The notes beneath the pieces are model-generated. The model did not search any database, was not told the DNA's origin, and saw only the letters and a program-made list of their open reading frames with translations. The translations under genes were made by a program, and so were the position numbers. This document shows, one piece after another, positions 24,963 to 33,987 of a stretch of 64,000 nucleotides of DNA; position 1 is the first letter of the stretch, and each line of letters begins with the position of its first letter. This stretch comes from Asaia sp. W19 (lineage in GTDB: Bacteria > Pseudomonadota > Alphaproteobacteria > Acetobacterales > Acetobacteraceae). The stretch covers positions 248,001 through 312,000 of the forward strand of contig NZ_PNQZ01000013.1 in the NCBI RefSeq assembly GCF_003994335.1. Reading direction: 5' to 3'.

Positions 24963-26195
24963 TTAAAGCTCGTCCAGTGTTTCAAGGTCGTCACCCGGAA
25001 CCTGCCCGTCAAGACCACGAAGCTTGCGCCCCAGAACGCGGGTACGCCGTCTCGCCTCATCGATGGTATTGCTCATGGCACCTGCGCCACGCGCGAGTTT
25101 TTCGAGCACGCCATCCATGCGCAGCATCTCCTGGCGGGTGAGCCCCAGAAGCCGCGCAATTGCATCGGTACGCTCCTCCAGCGCCAGGGTCACATAACCG
25201 AGATGAACGGTGCGCAGCAGGGCGGGGATAAGCGACGGCCCCATGACGATGACCCTATGGATACGCCCCACCTCGTCGATCAGCCCCGGTATACGGGCGA
25301 CTTCCATATAGAGCCCATCGGTCGGCAGATAGAGGACGGCGAACTCCACAGTCAGCGGCGGGTGAATATATTTCTCGGCAATCTTGCGCGCCTCAAGGCG
25401 CACGGCATTATCGAGGGCACGGCGCGCAATGCGCTCGGCTGACGGGTCGGTACGGTCCACAGCATCGAGCAGGCGCTCATAGGCTTCGGTCGGGAACTTG
25501 CTGTCGATCGCAAGTCGGGGCGGCACGGCGCTACGCACGGGCATACGCAGGGCAAATTCGACCGTCTCACTCCCCTCACCGATCCGGAAATTACTGTCAT
25601 AGGACCCGGTAGGCAGGATATCGTCGAGGATGGCCCGCAGCTGTGCCTCCCCCCAGCCGCCGCGCGTCTTCACATTACCAAACAGACGCTTCAGATCGCC
25701 GATCTGGGCGGTGACCGCAGAGACCTCGCCGATGGCCTTTTGCATGGCCGCAATCTGCTCGACGACGCGCTGGAAAGAGGTCTGCATCTGCTTTTCGACC
25801 GTCACGTGCAACTGCTCACTGACCGAGGCCCGGATCTGGGTCAGCTGCTCGGCATTCTCACGCATCATTTCACGGAGCATTTCGCCCTGAGCCAGTCTGG
25901 ATTCGGACAGATCCTGCCCCAGACGCTGACTCAGCGTGGCCAGCCTGTCCGCTACGTCGGAGCGCTGCTGTTCGAGACGTGAGACAAGAACGCGCTCGGT
26001 TTCCATCAAGGCCGTGCGATGGAAATCGCTCTCGGCCCCGCGCTCGGCGGCATCACGCTCGAGCAGAACATAGATGCGCGAGAGCAGGTCACGATCTGTC
26101 CCACGCCGTGAGAGGCGGGACCAGAGAAAAACGGCCACGGCCAGCGCAAGCGCGGCAACGAGCCAGGGAAAAAAACTGAAGAAATCCTGCGACAA
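24963..26195 (-). CDS. rmuC: DNA recombination protein RmuC homologue
   Basis: RmuC limits inversion between short inverted repeats in E. coli and has a nuclease-like core. One N-terminal membrane helix (FFPWLVAALALAVAVFLW), a long coiled coil to about residue 180, then the conserved GGWGEAQLRAILDDIL and IDSKFPTEAYERLL blocks with the PD-(D/E)XK-like residues. No ATG is available near the start; I choose the TTG preceded by GGAG, giving 410 aa. A second TTG 12 codons upstream is possible but has no ribosome site. Confidence 0.88.
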   Translation of the reverse strand: MSQDFFSFFPWLVAALALAVAVFLWSRLSRRGTDRDLLSRIYVLLERDAAERGAESDFHRTALMETERVLVSRLEQQRSDVADRLATLSQRLGQDLSESRLAQGEMLREMMRENAEQLTQIRASVSEQLHVTVEKQMQTSFQRVVEQIAAMQKAIGEVSAVTAQIGDLKRLFGNVKTRGGWGEAQLRAILDDILPTGSYDSNFRIGEGSETVEFALRMPVRSAVPPRLAIDSKFPTEAYERLLDAVDRTDPSAERIARRALDNAVRLEARKIAEKYIHPPLTVEFAVLYLPTDGLYMEVARIPGLIDEVGRIHRVIVMGPSLIPALLRTVHLGYVTLALEERTDAIARLLGLTRQEMLRMDGVLEKLARGAGAMSNTIDEARRRTRVLGRKLRGLDGQVPGDDLETLDEL

Positions 26196-26463
26196 TTCGG
26201 GCTCCGTATTCTGCTCCGAGTATAAGAACAAAATAGGAATGACGAAAGTCGTTTCCCGCGCGGCGCGCCTCTGAACCCATCAGCGCGGGCGCGCGACCAG
26301 CCTCACGTTGAGATTGTCTCGAACGCTGCGACAGCTGCAATCGCCTGGCTCTCAGGAACCAGGCCTCGACGTGCAATTCAACGCAGTTGCCGAGGACCGC
26401 CTCCACGTGGCCCCATATCCCACAGGACGGGTCCTAGCCCATCATGGGAGGGTGGCCGTCAGA

Positions 26464-26715
26464 TCAGGGCTGGTGGATGTTGCCATAGGAGGCTGCACCA
26501 ATCCCCGGGCAAGAGCAGGGGTTACCGAGCGGCACCTGTGTGGGCATCTTGCAGGTGTAGATCCCGGCCTTGCAGGTATAGCCGTAGCCGACCACCTGCA
26601 TCCCCGGCGGGGTCGGGCCCGGGGCCGCCGTGCCGGAACAGGCGGCCAGCAGCGACAGAGCCGCGAGCCCTCCCAGGATACGGGCGGAACGGCGGAACGG
26701 TGCGGGAGCATTCAT
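26464..26715 (-). CDS. Small Cys-containing lipoprotein, function unknown
   Basis: An 83-residue product starting MNAPAPFRRSARILGGLAAL with a lipobox LLAAC (Cys near residue 26). After a Pro-rich linker it carries a short repeated element, YTCKAGIYTCK, and then NPCSCPG, so four Cys lie in a compact tail that could form disulphides. AGAGG lies upstream of the ATG. It is flanked by intergenic gaps on both sides and looks like a single-gene unit. I do not recognise the family and do not assign a function. Confidence 0.65.
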   Translation of the reverse strand: MNAPAPFRRSARILGGLAALSLLAACSGTAAPGPTPPGMQVVGYGYTCKAGIYTCKMPTQVPLGNPCSCPGIGAASYGNIHQP

Positions 26716-26839
26716 CGGATCATTACCTCTTTGTTTGCGGGCCGGCTCCCGAACGACCGCGCTCTGCCTCGGCAGAACACGGCCAGTCATGACACACGGC
26801 CTCCTTGAAGCGCAGAACGGCCGAGAATAAGGGCGGTTT

Positions 26840-27376
26840 TCAGGCAGATTTGTCACGATATTGCGTAACAAGCGCCGCACAGAAGGCGGGCAGATCATCC
26901 GGATTGCGCGATGTGAGCAGATTGCCATCCACTACGGTTTCGCGATCCACCCATTTTGCCCCGGCATTGAGAAGATCGGTTTGCAGTGAGGGCCAGGAAG
27001 TCAGGGTGCGCCCCTTTACCCCACCGGCCTCGATCAGCGTCCACGCGCCGTGGCAAATACTGGCGATCGGCTTATCCTGCGCGACGAAGCCGCGCAGGAA
27101 TGCAATCGCGGCTTCATCGATCCGGAGCGCGTCCGGGTTGGTGGTCCCACCAGGCAGCAGGATACCGGCAAAATCGAGATCGGCGGCCTCACCGATCGTG
27201 GCGTCGACCGCGATTTTCGACGCGGGCGTCACGTCGCCTTCCATGGCCTGAATCTCCCCGTTCGCAGGAGAGACCACCATGGTCCTGAAACCAGCACCCT
27301 CGAGCGCCTTGCGGGGCTCGACAAGCTCACATTCCTCGACCCCGTTCGTGGCAAGGATGGCAATGCACTGACTCAT
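26840..27376 (-). CDS. PfpI/DJ-1 superfamily protein (YhbO-like)
   Basis: Class I glutamine amidotransferase-like fold, 178 aa. The nucleophile elbow is IASICHGAW with Cys108 and His109, and the conserved acid Glu lies in NGVEECELVEP near residue 16-18. Family members have been reported as stress-response deglycases or glyoxalase-like enzymes, and also called proteases; the real activity here is open. Start is the ATG spaced 8 nt from a strong AAGGAG; an upstream in-frame GTG is too close to it. Neighbours do not fix its role. Confidence 0.85.
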   Translation of the reverse strand: MSQCIAILATNGVEECELVEPRKALEGAGFRTMVVSPANGEIQAMEGDVTPASKIAVDATIGEAADLDFAGILLPGGTTNPDALRIDEAAIAFLRGFVAQDKPIASICHGAWTLIEAGGVKGRTLTSWPSLQTDLLNAGAKWVDRETVVDGNLLTSRNPDDLPAFCAALVTQYRDKSA

Positions 27377-27520
27377 GAAACGCACTCCTTATGCCCTGGA
27401 CCGGGCGGATATGATCGTCATGCCAAGACGCGGCATACGCGTGGCGGTTCGCTCTGCCGTCCCGCAATCCGGCTGAGGGGTCTACGCGGCGGGAACTGAC
27501 CTGCCTGGCAGGGCCTGCGC

Positions 27521-28699
27521 TTACCGCCTTGTGGCAATCGCCCTTCCGGCAGCGACGCCGCTGGACCAGGCCCACTGGAAATTATAGCCACCCAGCCAAC
27601 CCGTCACGTCAACCGCCTCGCCTATCGCGAAAAGGCCTGGCACGTCGCGGGATTCGAGCGTCTTGGAAGAAAGGGCACGCGTATCGATACCGCCCTTCAT
27701 CACCTCGGCCTTCGCATAGCCCTCTGTACCCGACAGACGCGGCCGCCACCGTCCGATCTGCTCCGCCAGAGCGATGATCCGCTTGTCGGGAAGATTGGCG
27801 AGCGTGCACTCGAGATCAGCCAGGGTGTTACTCGCAATATGCCGGGCGAGACGTTGTGGCAGATCCTGCAGGAGCGAAGTGGGCTCGGCACGCGGACGGG
27901 CCTTCTTGATCTCGCCCAGCGCGCTGCGTGCATCGCGCCCGGGCATCATGTCGATGGCGGGGGCATCAAGCGGCCCGTCCTGGTAGGAGGAAATCTGCAG
28001 GATGGCGGGGCCGGACAGCCCACGATGGGTAAAGACCATACCGTCCGTAAAACCTGTCTTGCCAATGCTGGCCCGTACCGGCAGCGAGACGCCCGCCAGC
28101 TCAGGCAGCGGCGTTTCGAGAGTGAGTGGCACCAGCCCGGGCACGGTCCTGACGATCTCCAGGCCAAATTGCCGCGCAATCCGCAAGGACAAGTCCGAAG
28201 CCCCAAGCTTGGGGATGGAGAGTCCCCCCGTGGCGAGCACGAGCGCGCGCGCCTGTACCTCGCCCGCATCGGTCTGGACACGAAAGACGTCGCCTGCCGT
28301 CACACCGCGTATGGTGGTGTTGAAGCGCAACGTGCAGCCCTCGGCCTCATGCAGCAGCAGGCTCACGATATCCCGCGCGGACTCCGAGCAGAAAAGCTGG
28401 CCTGCCGCTTTTTCCTGCCAGCCAATCCCATGCCGCTCGACCAGTGCTAGGAAGTCGCGCGGCGTATAGCCCGCCAGGGCCGAGCGCACGAAGTGCCGAT
28501 TGGCGGAGAGAAAATTCTCGGCCTTCGCATCCAGATTGGTAAAATTGCAGCGGCCACCCCCAGAAATCAGGATCTTGCGCCCCGGTTCGGCAGCGTGATC
28601 GAGCACTACGACGGATGCTCCGCCCTTGCGCGCCGTCGCAGCAGCCATAAGCCCAGCCGCTCCCGCGCCGAGAATGGCTGCGTCAAAAACCTCGCTCAT
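27521..28699 (-). CDS. BaiN/YhiN (HI0933) family FAD-dependent oxidoreductase
   Basis: Flavoprotein of 392 aa with N-terminal Rossmann motif GAGAAG at residues 11-16 and the HI0933-family block GRKILISGGGRCNFTNLDA. The C-terminal segment TGWLGGYNFQWAWSSGVAAGRAIA is the second FAD-contact region, typical of this family. Substrates for most members are not known; some gut homologues act on bile acids, which is not implied here. It begins 15 nt after the glutathione S-transferase gene and is probably cotranscribed with it. Confidence 0.88.
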   Translation of the reverse strand: MSEVFDAAILGAGAAGLMAAATARKGGASVVVLDHAAEPGRKILISGGGRCNFTNLDAKAENFLSANRHFVRSALAGYTPRDFLALVERHGIGWQEKAAGQLFCSESARDIVSLLLHEAEGCTLRFNTTIRGVTAGDVFRVQTDAGEVQARALVLATGGLSIPKLGASDLSLRIARQFGLEIVRTVPGLVPLTLETPLPELAGVSLPVRASIGKTGFTDGMVFTHRGLSGPAILQISSYQDGPLDAPAIDMMPGRDARSALGEIKKARPRAEPTSLLQDLPQRLARHIASNTLADLECTLANLPDKRIIALAEQIGRWRPRLSGTEGYAKAEVMKGGIDTRALSSKTLESRDVPGLFAIGEAVDVTGWLGGYNFQWAWSSGVAAGRAIATRR

Positions 28700-28714
28700 A
28701 AATATCCGGCCTTA

Positions 28715-29383
28715 TCAGAAATCAAGATCGGCATAATGCGCGGGCGGGTTGAACCCGTTGACCCGGTCATTGAGCAGGGAGCGGAAGCTGGGACGCGATT
28801 TCATGCGCGCATACCAGTCCTTTGCCGCAGGGGCCTTGGACCAGTCGATATCGCCAATATAATCGAGGCATGAAAGATGCGCGGCCGCTGCGAAATCCGC
28901 CATGGAGAGCATATTGCCCGCCAGCCAGGCACGCGTCTCGGCCAGCCACCCGATATAATCCAGATGAAAACGCATATTGGCATAGCCTGCGCGCAGCGCC
29001 GTTCCATCGGGATTACCGCGCCCTGCCAGGCGCTTGTCCACCTTTTCACCCAGAAGATTGCGCGAGACTTCATGGCCGAACTTGCCCTCGAACCAAGCCA
29101 TGAGACGCCTTACTTCCACCCGCTCGGCCAAAGTCCGTCCCATAAGGGGCGTGTCGGGATAGGCCTCCTCGAGATACTCGCAGATCACCCACGCATTCGG
29201 AATCGATAGCCCATTCTCCTCAACGAGCAAAGGCACATCGCCCGCAGGGTTGAGCGCGAGGTAATCGGGGCGGTTTTCCCAGACTTTTTCCGTCTTGGGC
29301 TCATAGGGTAACCGTTTCTCGGCAAGAACGAGCCTGACCTGACGACTTTGCGGCGAGAGCGGCAGATGATACAAAATGCGCAT
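28715..29383 (-). CDS. Glutathione S-transferase family protein
   Basis: Product of 222 aa with an N-terminal thioredoxin-like half (MRILYHLPLSPQSRQVRLVLAEKRLPYE) containing the cis-Pro segment AGDVPLLVEENG, and an alpha-helical C-terminal half with SMADFAAAAHLSCLDYIGDID, the usual hydrophobic-staple region. Ser10 or Ser13 is a possible catalytic residue. It is divergent from minC across 98 nt and heads a two-gene unit with the flavoprotein. Substrate not known. Confidence 0.88.
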   Translation of the reverse strand: MRILYHLPLSPQSRQVRLVLAEKRLPYEPKTEKVWENRPDYLALNPAGDVPLLVEENGLSIPNAWVICEYLEEAYPDTPLMGRTLAERVEVRRLMAWFEGKFGHEVSRNLLGEKVDKRLAGRGNPDGTALRAGYANMRFHLDYIGWLAETRAWLAGNMLSMADFAAAAHLSCLDYIGDIDWSKAPAAKDWYARMKSRPSFRSLLNDRVNGFNPPAHYADLDF

Positions 29384-29481
29384 GCTGTATTCTTAAGCGT
29401 CTGCCCTGTTGCGAAGCAAGAGAGCTGACCCCTCGCCCAGCCCCTATTTCCGCCCCTGATCCCCCAGAGCATTTCCAGACG

Positions 29482-30240
29482 ATGACAGACCAGACGACCC
29501 GCGCCGATATCGACCCCGCGCCCGCCAGAGCGCCCATGCGCATCCGGGCACGCGGGCGCTCCTTTCTGGCGCTCGTTCTCTCTCCCGAGGCACCGTTGAC
29601 CGAATGGCTCTCGGGTCTCGACAACCAGATTGCCCGCTCGGTCGGTTTCTTCGCCGGTCGTCCCGTGATTCTCGATCTGGGGCTCGTCGCTCAGGATGCC
29701 GAAGGACTCGATCAGTTGCAGGAAGAACTGGTCGCGCGCGGCATCCACATGATCGGCCTCGAAGGCGCTGACAGAAGCTGGGCGCAGCTTCAGGACTGGG
29801 AATGGCCTGCGTCGCTTGAAGGCGGCCGAGCCAGTGGCAGTGTCGAGTTTCCCGAAGCCACGACCGAGACGGGCGAGGCGCCGGAGCCGGTCCTGCCCTC
29901 GACCCAGCGTGCCGAGAGCCTGATTGTCGATCGGGCCATACGCTCGGGCCAGAGCATCATGCATCTGGATGGCGATATCGTGGTCCTTGGGTCGGTCGCC
30001 TCGGGCGCGGAACTCATCGCGGGTGGGTCCATTCATGTCTATGGCGCCTTGCGCGGACGGGCGATCGCCGGGGTCGGCGGACAGCCGGGTGCGCGTATCT
30101 TTGCCAGCAGGATGCAGGCCGAATTGCTCGCCATCGACGGGTTTTACATGATCGCCGAAGAAATCGAGGCGGGATTGCACGACCAGCCCGCCCAGGCCCT
30201 GCTCACTGAGGACCGTGTAACGGTGACAAAACTCGCCTGA
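29482..30240 (+). CDS. minC: Septum site-determining protein MinC
   Basis: FtsZ assembly inhibitor that acts with MinD at the membrane. Product 252 aa. The C-terminal beta-helix (about residues 145-250) is clear from repeated Gly-rich turns (GDIVVLGSVASGAELIAGGSIHVYG, RGRAIAGVGG) and includes the MinD-binding RSGQ-like motif in IRSGQSIMH. The N-terminal domain (1-115) is diverged, as is usual. It is the first gene of minCDE; a 113-nt gap separates it from minD, larger than in tight min operons. Confidence 0.93.
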   Translation: MTDQTTRADIDPAPARAPMRIRARGRSFLALVLSPEAPLTEWLSGLDNQIARSVGFFAGRPVILDLGLVAQDAEGLDQLQEELVARGIHMIGLEGADRSWAQLQDWEWPASLEGGRASGSVEFPEATTETGEAPEPVLPSTQRAESLIVDRAIRSGQSIMHLDGDIVVLGSVASGAELIAGGSIHVYGALRGRAIAGVGGQPGARIFASRMQAELLAIDGFYMIAEEIEAGLHDQPAQALLTEDRVTVTKLA

Positions 30241-30353
30241 ACGGAACTATTTGCATTCTGGCGATTGCGGCGCGAACCCATTCCTCATTAGTATTAAATT
30301 GGCCGCACCATAGGGATTGCGGTGGTTTCCGTTTGAGTTTTGGTGGAGCGCAC

Positions 30354-31169
30354 ATGGCTAAGGTGCTGGTAGTCACATCCGGTAAGGGCGGGGTCGGCAA
30401 GACGACCACGACAGCAGCACTGGGTGCCGCTCTCGCCCAGTCGGGTCAGAATGTCGTGGTGATCGATTTCGATGTCGGTCTGCGCAATCTTGACCTGGTG
30501 ATGGGCGCCGAGCGCCGCGTCGTGTTCGACTTCATCAATGTGGTCCAGGGCGATGCCAAGCTCTCCCAGGCCCTGATTCGTGACAAGCGTGTCGAAACGC
30601 TCTCGATCCTTCCTGCCTCGCAGACACGCGACAAGGATGCCCTGACCGCCGAAGGCGTGGCTCAGGTCATCGAGGAACTGCGTGACAAGTTCGACTGGAT
30701 CATTTGCGACAGCCCGGCCGGTATCGAGCGTGGCGCGCAGATGGCGATGTATCACGCCGATATCGCGGTGGTCGTGACCAATCCGGAAGTCAGTTCGGTG
30801 CGCGACAGCGACCGCATCATCGGAATGCTCGACAGCACGACCGAAAAGGCCAAGAACGGCGAGAAGGTTGAGAAGCACCTCCTCATGACCCGTTACGACC
30901 CGTCGCGTGCCGCCAAGGGTGAGATGCTGAACACGGAAGACGTGCTCGAAATCCTCTCCATCCCGCTCCTGGGCATCGTGCCCGAAAGCGAGGAAGTGCT
31001 GCGCGCCTCGAATGTCGGCGCTCCCGTCACGCTCTCGAACCCCGAATCAGCCCCGGCGCGCGCCTATTTCGACGCGGCGCGTCGCCTCCAGGGCGAGAAG
31101 CTCGAGATCCAGGTCCCGCTTGAGCGCAAGGGGCTGCTCGACTGGCTGTTCAAGAAGAGGGTCGCATGA
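30354..31169 (+). CDS. minD: Septum site-determining protein MinD
   Basis: Membrane-cycling ParA/MinD-type ATPase, 271 aa. The deviant Walker A motif KGGVGKT is at residues 11-17, the switch region [10 protein letters not shown] follows, and CDSPAGIE lies in switch II. The amphipathic membrane-targeting helix [12 protein letters not shown] ends the protein. The start is the ATG preceded by GGTGGAG; an in-frame upstream codon 7 residues earlier is less well placed. It overlaps minE by 4 bp. Confidence 0.97.
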   Translation: MAKVLVVTSGKGGVGKTTTTAALGAALAQSGQNVVVIDFDVGLRNLDLVMGAERRVVFDFINVVQGDAKLSQALIRDKRVETLSILPASQTRDKDALTAEGVAQVIEELRDKFDWIICDSPAGIERGAQMAMYHADIAVVVTNPEVSSVRDSDRIIGMLDSTTEKAKNGEKVEKHLLMTRYDPSRAAKGEMLNTEDVLEILSIPLLGIVPESEEVLRASNVGAPVTLSNPESAPARAYFDAARRLQGEKLEIQVPLERKGLLDWLFKKRVA

Positions 31170-31438
31170 GCCTGTTCGGACTTTTCACCAAGCGCAATAC
31201 CAGCGCTGTCGCCCGCGACCGCCTGCAGATTCTGCTCGCCCATGAACGCTCCGGAAATGGCAACTCGGAGCTGATCAGCCAGTTACATCGCGAGATCCTT
31301 GAAGTGATCAAGCGTCATGTAGCGGTCGATCAGGACAAGGTTCAGGTCAAGCTCGATGGTGGCCTCGATGGATGCTCGGTGCTCGAGATCGATATCGAAA
31401 TGCCGCAGATCGACAAGGAAACACGACGCTCGGCCTGA
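31166..31438 (+). CDS. minE: Cell division topological specificity factor MinE
   Basis: Stimulates MinD ATPase and drives its oscillation. Product 90 aa with the N-terminal membrane-targeting stretch [10 protein letters not shown], the MinD-contact helix region [13 protein letters not shown] and the dimerisation half with [12 protein letters not shown] and VQVKLDG. It overlaps the minD stop (ATGAG), so the pair is translationally coupled. Length is normal for the family. Confidence 0.96.
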   Translation: MSLFGLFTKRNTSAVARDRLQILLAHERSGNGNSELISQLHREILEVIKRHVAVDQDKVQVKLDGGLDGCSVLEIDIEMPQIDKETRRSA

Positions 31439-31471
31439 GCCCAAGGGCCAGCGCATAATCGGAGACAGGAT

Positions 31472-31834
31472 TTGAGCGGTTTTTTCGGTTCGATGATCAA
31501 TTCCGCCCTCGGTTCCGTGGGGGACAAGCTCAAGGAGAAGCTGGGAGGCAGCATTGGTGAATATCTCACCAGTGAGCAGGGCATCCAGACACTGATGGAT
31601 CAGGCGCGGCGCGCTGGTCTGGAGGATAAGGTACGCTCCTGGATTGGTTCCGGTGAGAACCTGCCCATCTCCGCAGATGAACTGCGCGCCCTGCTGACGG
31701 ACGAGCAGGTGCAGATGCTGGTCTCCAAGACGGGCCTGCCTGCAGGCGCCCTCTTGCCTGCCCTGGCTCAATTCCTGCCTTCCGTGATCGATCATCACAC
31801 GAACGAGCAGGGTGAGGCGCCACCGACCGCCTGA
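31472..31834 (+). CDS. YidB-like (DUF937) protein
   Basis: A 120-residue soluble protein starting MSGFFGSMINSALGSVGDKL and rich in helix; the DELRALLTDEQVQMLVSKTGLP segment followed by LLPALAQFLPSVID is the YidB/DUF937 pattern. The start is a TTG with GGAG 7 nt upstream; the first in-frame ATG would remove the conserved first residues. It lies 33 nt after minE on the same strand and is followed by an intrinsic terminator, so it is likely part of the min transcript. Function unknown. Confidence 0.8.
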   Translation: MSGFFGSMINSALGSVGDKLKEKLGGSIGEYLTSEQGIQTLMDQARRAGLEDKVRSWIGSGENLPISADELRALLTDEQVQMLVSKTGLPAGALLPALAQFLPSVIDHHTNEQGEAPPTA

Positions 31835-31860
31835 CCCGCAAAAAATCAGGATAAGAATAA

Positions 31861-31902
31861 GGATAAGCCAGGCCATGATCCGGGCTTATCCTGCCGATTT
31901 TT
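31861..31902 (+). terminator. Intrinsic terminator of the min operon
   Basis: A 9-bp stem (31861-31869 with 31883-31891) with a 13-nt loop is followed within 7 nt by a run of five T (31898-31902). It stands 27 nt after the YidB-like gene's stop and probably ends the minCDE-yidB transcript; it may also work for the converging small membrane-protein gene. Confidence 0.7.
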
Positions 31903-31976
31903 CTACCGGTTTGATCCTGTAATTTCAGTGCCGTAATTCGACAATTGCTTCGGCGTTTCGGTCACCGGATAGGGCT

Positions 31977-32447
31977 TCACCCCGGTGAGCGAGGCCGCTC
32001 CGCGCATGACGCGTGACCCGTCAGCGCCCCGGCTACCTGATCTACTCCCTCCTTACTCCCAGACGCGCTGCCCCGGGCCCTCCGCCAAAATCGCAGCAAA
32101 CTTGTCTCGATAACGACCCATGTGCACCTCACCTTGGTTAGCAGGGATGCGGCAACGAGCGCTGTGAGAACATCGACATAAGTACTGACCTCGATGGTAG
32201 TGAACCATGAGAACATATCGGGAAGGGTCATGCTCGCAACACGCAGCCCGTCATTCCCTCCATACCAGATCAGCAGGCACCCGAGCCCGACCAGCCCCAC
32301 AGCGAGCATCAGATGCCAGCGTCTGAGGCGGTTTAGTGCCTTTGCGGGTAAGTCTACCATCCATCGACGCAGGAGCTGGCCTGTCGGCGTATCCCGGGAC
32401 ACGCTCATGAAAGCCCATAACAACAGAACAGTAATAGCTACGCTCAT
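31977..32447 (-). CDS. Small predicted membrane protein, function unknown
   Basis: A 156-residue product with three hydrophobic stretches (about residues 1-15, 47-63 and 88-105) separated by the basic segment RDTPTGQLLRRWMVDLPAKALNRLRRW. GGAA lies 8 nt before the ATG. The final 50 residues are polar, GC-rich-codon and may be spurious in part. I do not recognise a family; the regular membrane pattern and the ribosome site are the reasons to list it. It converges on the min operon terminator. Confidence 0.55.
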   Translation of the reverse strand: MSVAITVLLLWAFMSVSRDTPTGQLLRRWMVDLPAKALNRLRRWHLMLAVGLVGLGCLLIWYGGNDGLRVASMTLPDMFSWFTTIEVSTYVDVLTALVAASLLTKVRCTWVVIETSLLRFWRRARGSASGSKEGVDQVAGALTGHASCAERPRSPG

Positions 32448-32577
32448 AGCGTCTTTTCCGTTCCCTCCCCCAGATCGCGTGGAACTGCCCTAAACTGGAT
32501 CACGACGCCAGACGATGAGCAGCCCCACTCCGCGCTAGATTGAACCCGATGATTTGCCCACAGACAGGCGGACGGCG

Positions 32578-33768
32578 TCAACCGTGCATGTGCGCGACGG
32601 TTTGGGGACTGGCATCGAGCGGCCTGGGTGGCTCGACCGGGAACCGGATCAGCAGATAAGGGGGCTTGCGGCGGTTCTGCCCATCATTGAACGAAGGCAG
32701 GCGATTCCACTGCCCCAATGTGCAATAGATCCAGTCGGCAGTCGCACAGATCCCATCGGGTGAGAGAATGCGGGCGTCACGTACGGCCATGGAAATCGCT
32801 CCGTCCGGATCGCGGCGCAAAATGCAGTCATGCTCGTAATTCGTGGTGTAAAGCCGTCCATGACGGTCAAAGCAGAGCCCGTCTGCAGTCCCCTTTTCAC
32901 CCTCATCACGTATTTGGGCACCCAACTCCTCATCAGACAGGGTCTGGTCGGCAAGGGTCGCTGCCGAGATACTGTACAGTCGCCGGCTTGTGAGGGGCGC
33001 GTAATAAAGCCGGGACTCATCGGGCAGAAGAGCAATGCCATCGGCCCCGCCTGATACCATCTGGGGATGATGGGGAATGTAACGTCTGGGCTCGCCTTCG
33101 ACGATCGCCATGAAGCCGGGCACAGCCTGGGTCGAGGGGTGGTGGGCCAGTACACGCTTGGTGCGCCCCGTGGCGATGTCAGCAACGATCAGTGCGGGCT
33201 CCGTGCCAAAAGAGGAATCGGTTACGAAAACAGTTCCCTTGGCCCCGACAGAAAGGGCCACACGCAAATCGTTCATATGGCTGTCGCGCCGCATCACCGG
33301 CGCCTCGAGCAAAATCTTGTGCACCACCTTGTCTTGCGCCGGATCGATACACAGGATCTTTGCCGCCCCTTCGGGGATATCATGGCCCGCCAGCTTGCCG
33401 TCATCAATCACCCAGAGACGTCCCGCCGTGTCAGAGGTGATCCCGTGCACCGACATCAGCCTGTCCTCAGGCGCCTTTTCCGAGGGAAGGCTCAGCGCAT
33501 CTGAAGGGTAAGGGACGATAGCCCCGTCCTTGACTTCGCCCAGCGTCGCCCCGGGGTGATTATCCGCGTGACGCGGAAAGCTTACGAACATGCGCCCATT
33601 GGGCAGCACCGCCACACCCGATGGGCCCGGACCGTCGAAACGCGCCACAATGTCAAAATCTCCCGATGAACTCGTGCCGTCATCGGCGTTTCCTGCTGCG
33701 AGAGCGGGCGTTACCAACCCCATCGCAGGCGCAAGAGAGGCAGCGGAAAGAAAGGATCGACGCTTCAT
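32578..33768 (-). CDS. Exported Yellow/major-royal-jelly-like beta-propeller protein
   Basis: A 396-residue protein with an RR-type signal peptide (MKRRSFLSAASLAPAMGLVT, Ala-x-Ala near residue 25), so probably Tat-exported. The mature part shows six-bladed propeller features: DGPGPSGVAVLPNGRMFVSFPR, MSVHGITSDTAGRLWVIDDG, and SPDGICATADWIYCTLGQWNRLP at the end, which match the MRJP/Yellow family. Enzymatic activity is not assigned for bacterial members. It is divergent from a TonB-dependent receptor across 219 nt. Confidence 0.85.
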   Translation of the reverse strand: MKRRSFLSAASLAPAMGLVTPALAAGNADDGTSSSGDFDIVARFDGPGPSGVAVLPNGRMFVSFPRHADNHPGATLGEVKDGAIVPYPSDALSLPSEKAPEDRLMSVHGITSDTAGRLWVIDDGKLAGHDIPEGAAKILCIDPAQDKVVHKILLEAPVMRRDSHMNDLRVALSVGAKGTVFVTDSSFGTEPALIVADIATGRTKRVLAHHPSTQAVPGFMAIVEGEPRRYIPHHPQMVSGGADGIALLPDESRLYYAPLTSRRLYSISAATLADQTLSDEELGAQIRDEGEKGTADGLCFDRHGRLYTTNYEHDCILRRDPDGAISMAVRDARILSPDGICATADWIYCTLGQWNRLPSFNDGQNRRKPPYLLIRFPVEPPRPLDASPQTVAHMHG

Positions 33769-33987
33769 GGCGAGATGACCTCAGTCGGGAATGCATAGGT
33801 TTTCAACGAACGCCGGGCTGAGGCGGTAGCTTCCTCCCTAAAATGCTTTTCATGAGCTCGCGGCCTGTCGCCAATTTGTCACACTCTGCAATAGAGGCGC
33901 ATCGACACCCTGATCACTATTGTTATGTTATATCATACAGAATAGGAACGAAGCCGATATATTCCGTTCCCAGCCTGTTGGATTGTC
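33769..33987. promoter_or_regulatory. Divergent control region between propeller protein and TonB receptor
   Basis: This 219-nt region holds the start signals of two oppositely directed genes. An AT-rich patch (about 33915-33945, TATGTTATATCATACAG) stands out against GC-rich surroundings and is the best place for the receptor's -10 box. No clear Fur box or other operator is recognised. Confidence 0.4.

Noticed and set aside
29185..30180. 331-codon minus-strand frame across minC
   Set aside because: It overlaps the well-supported minC and the GST start; no motifs.
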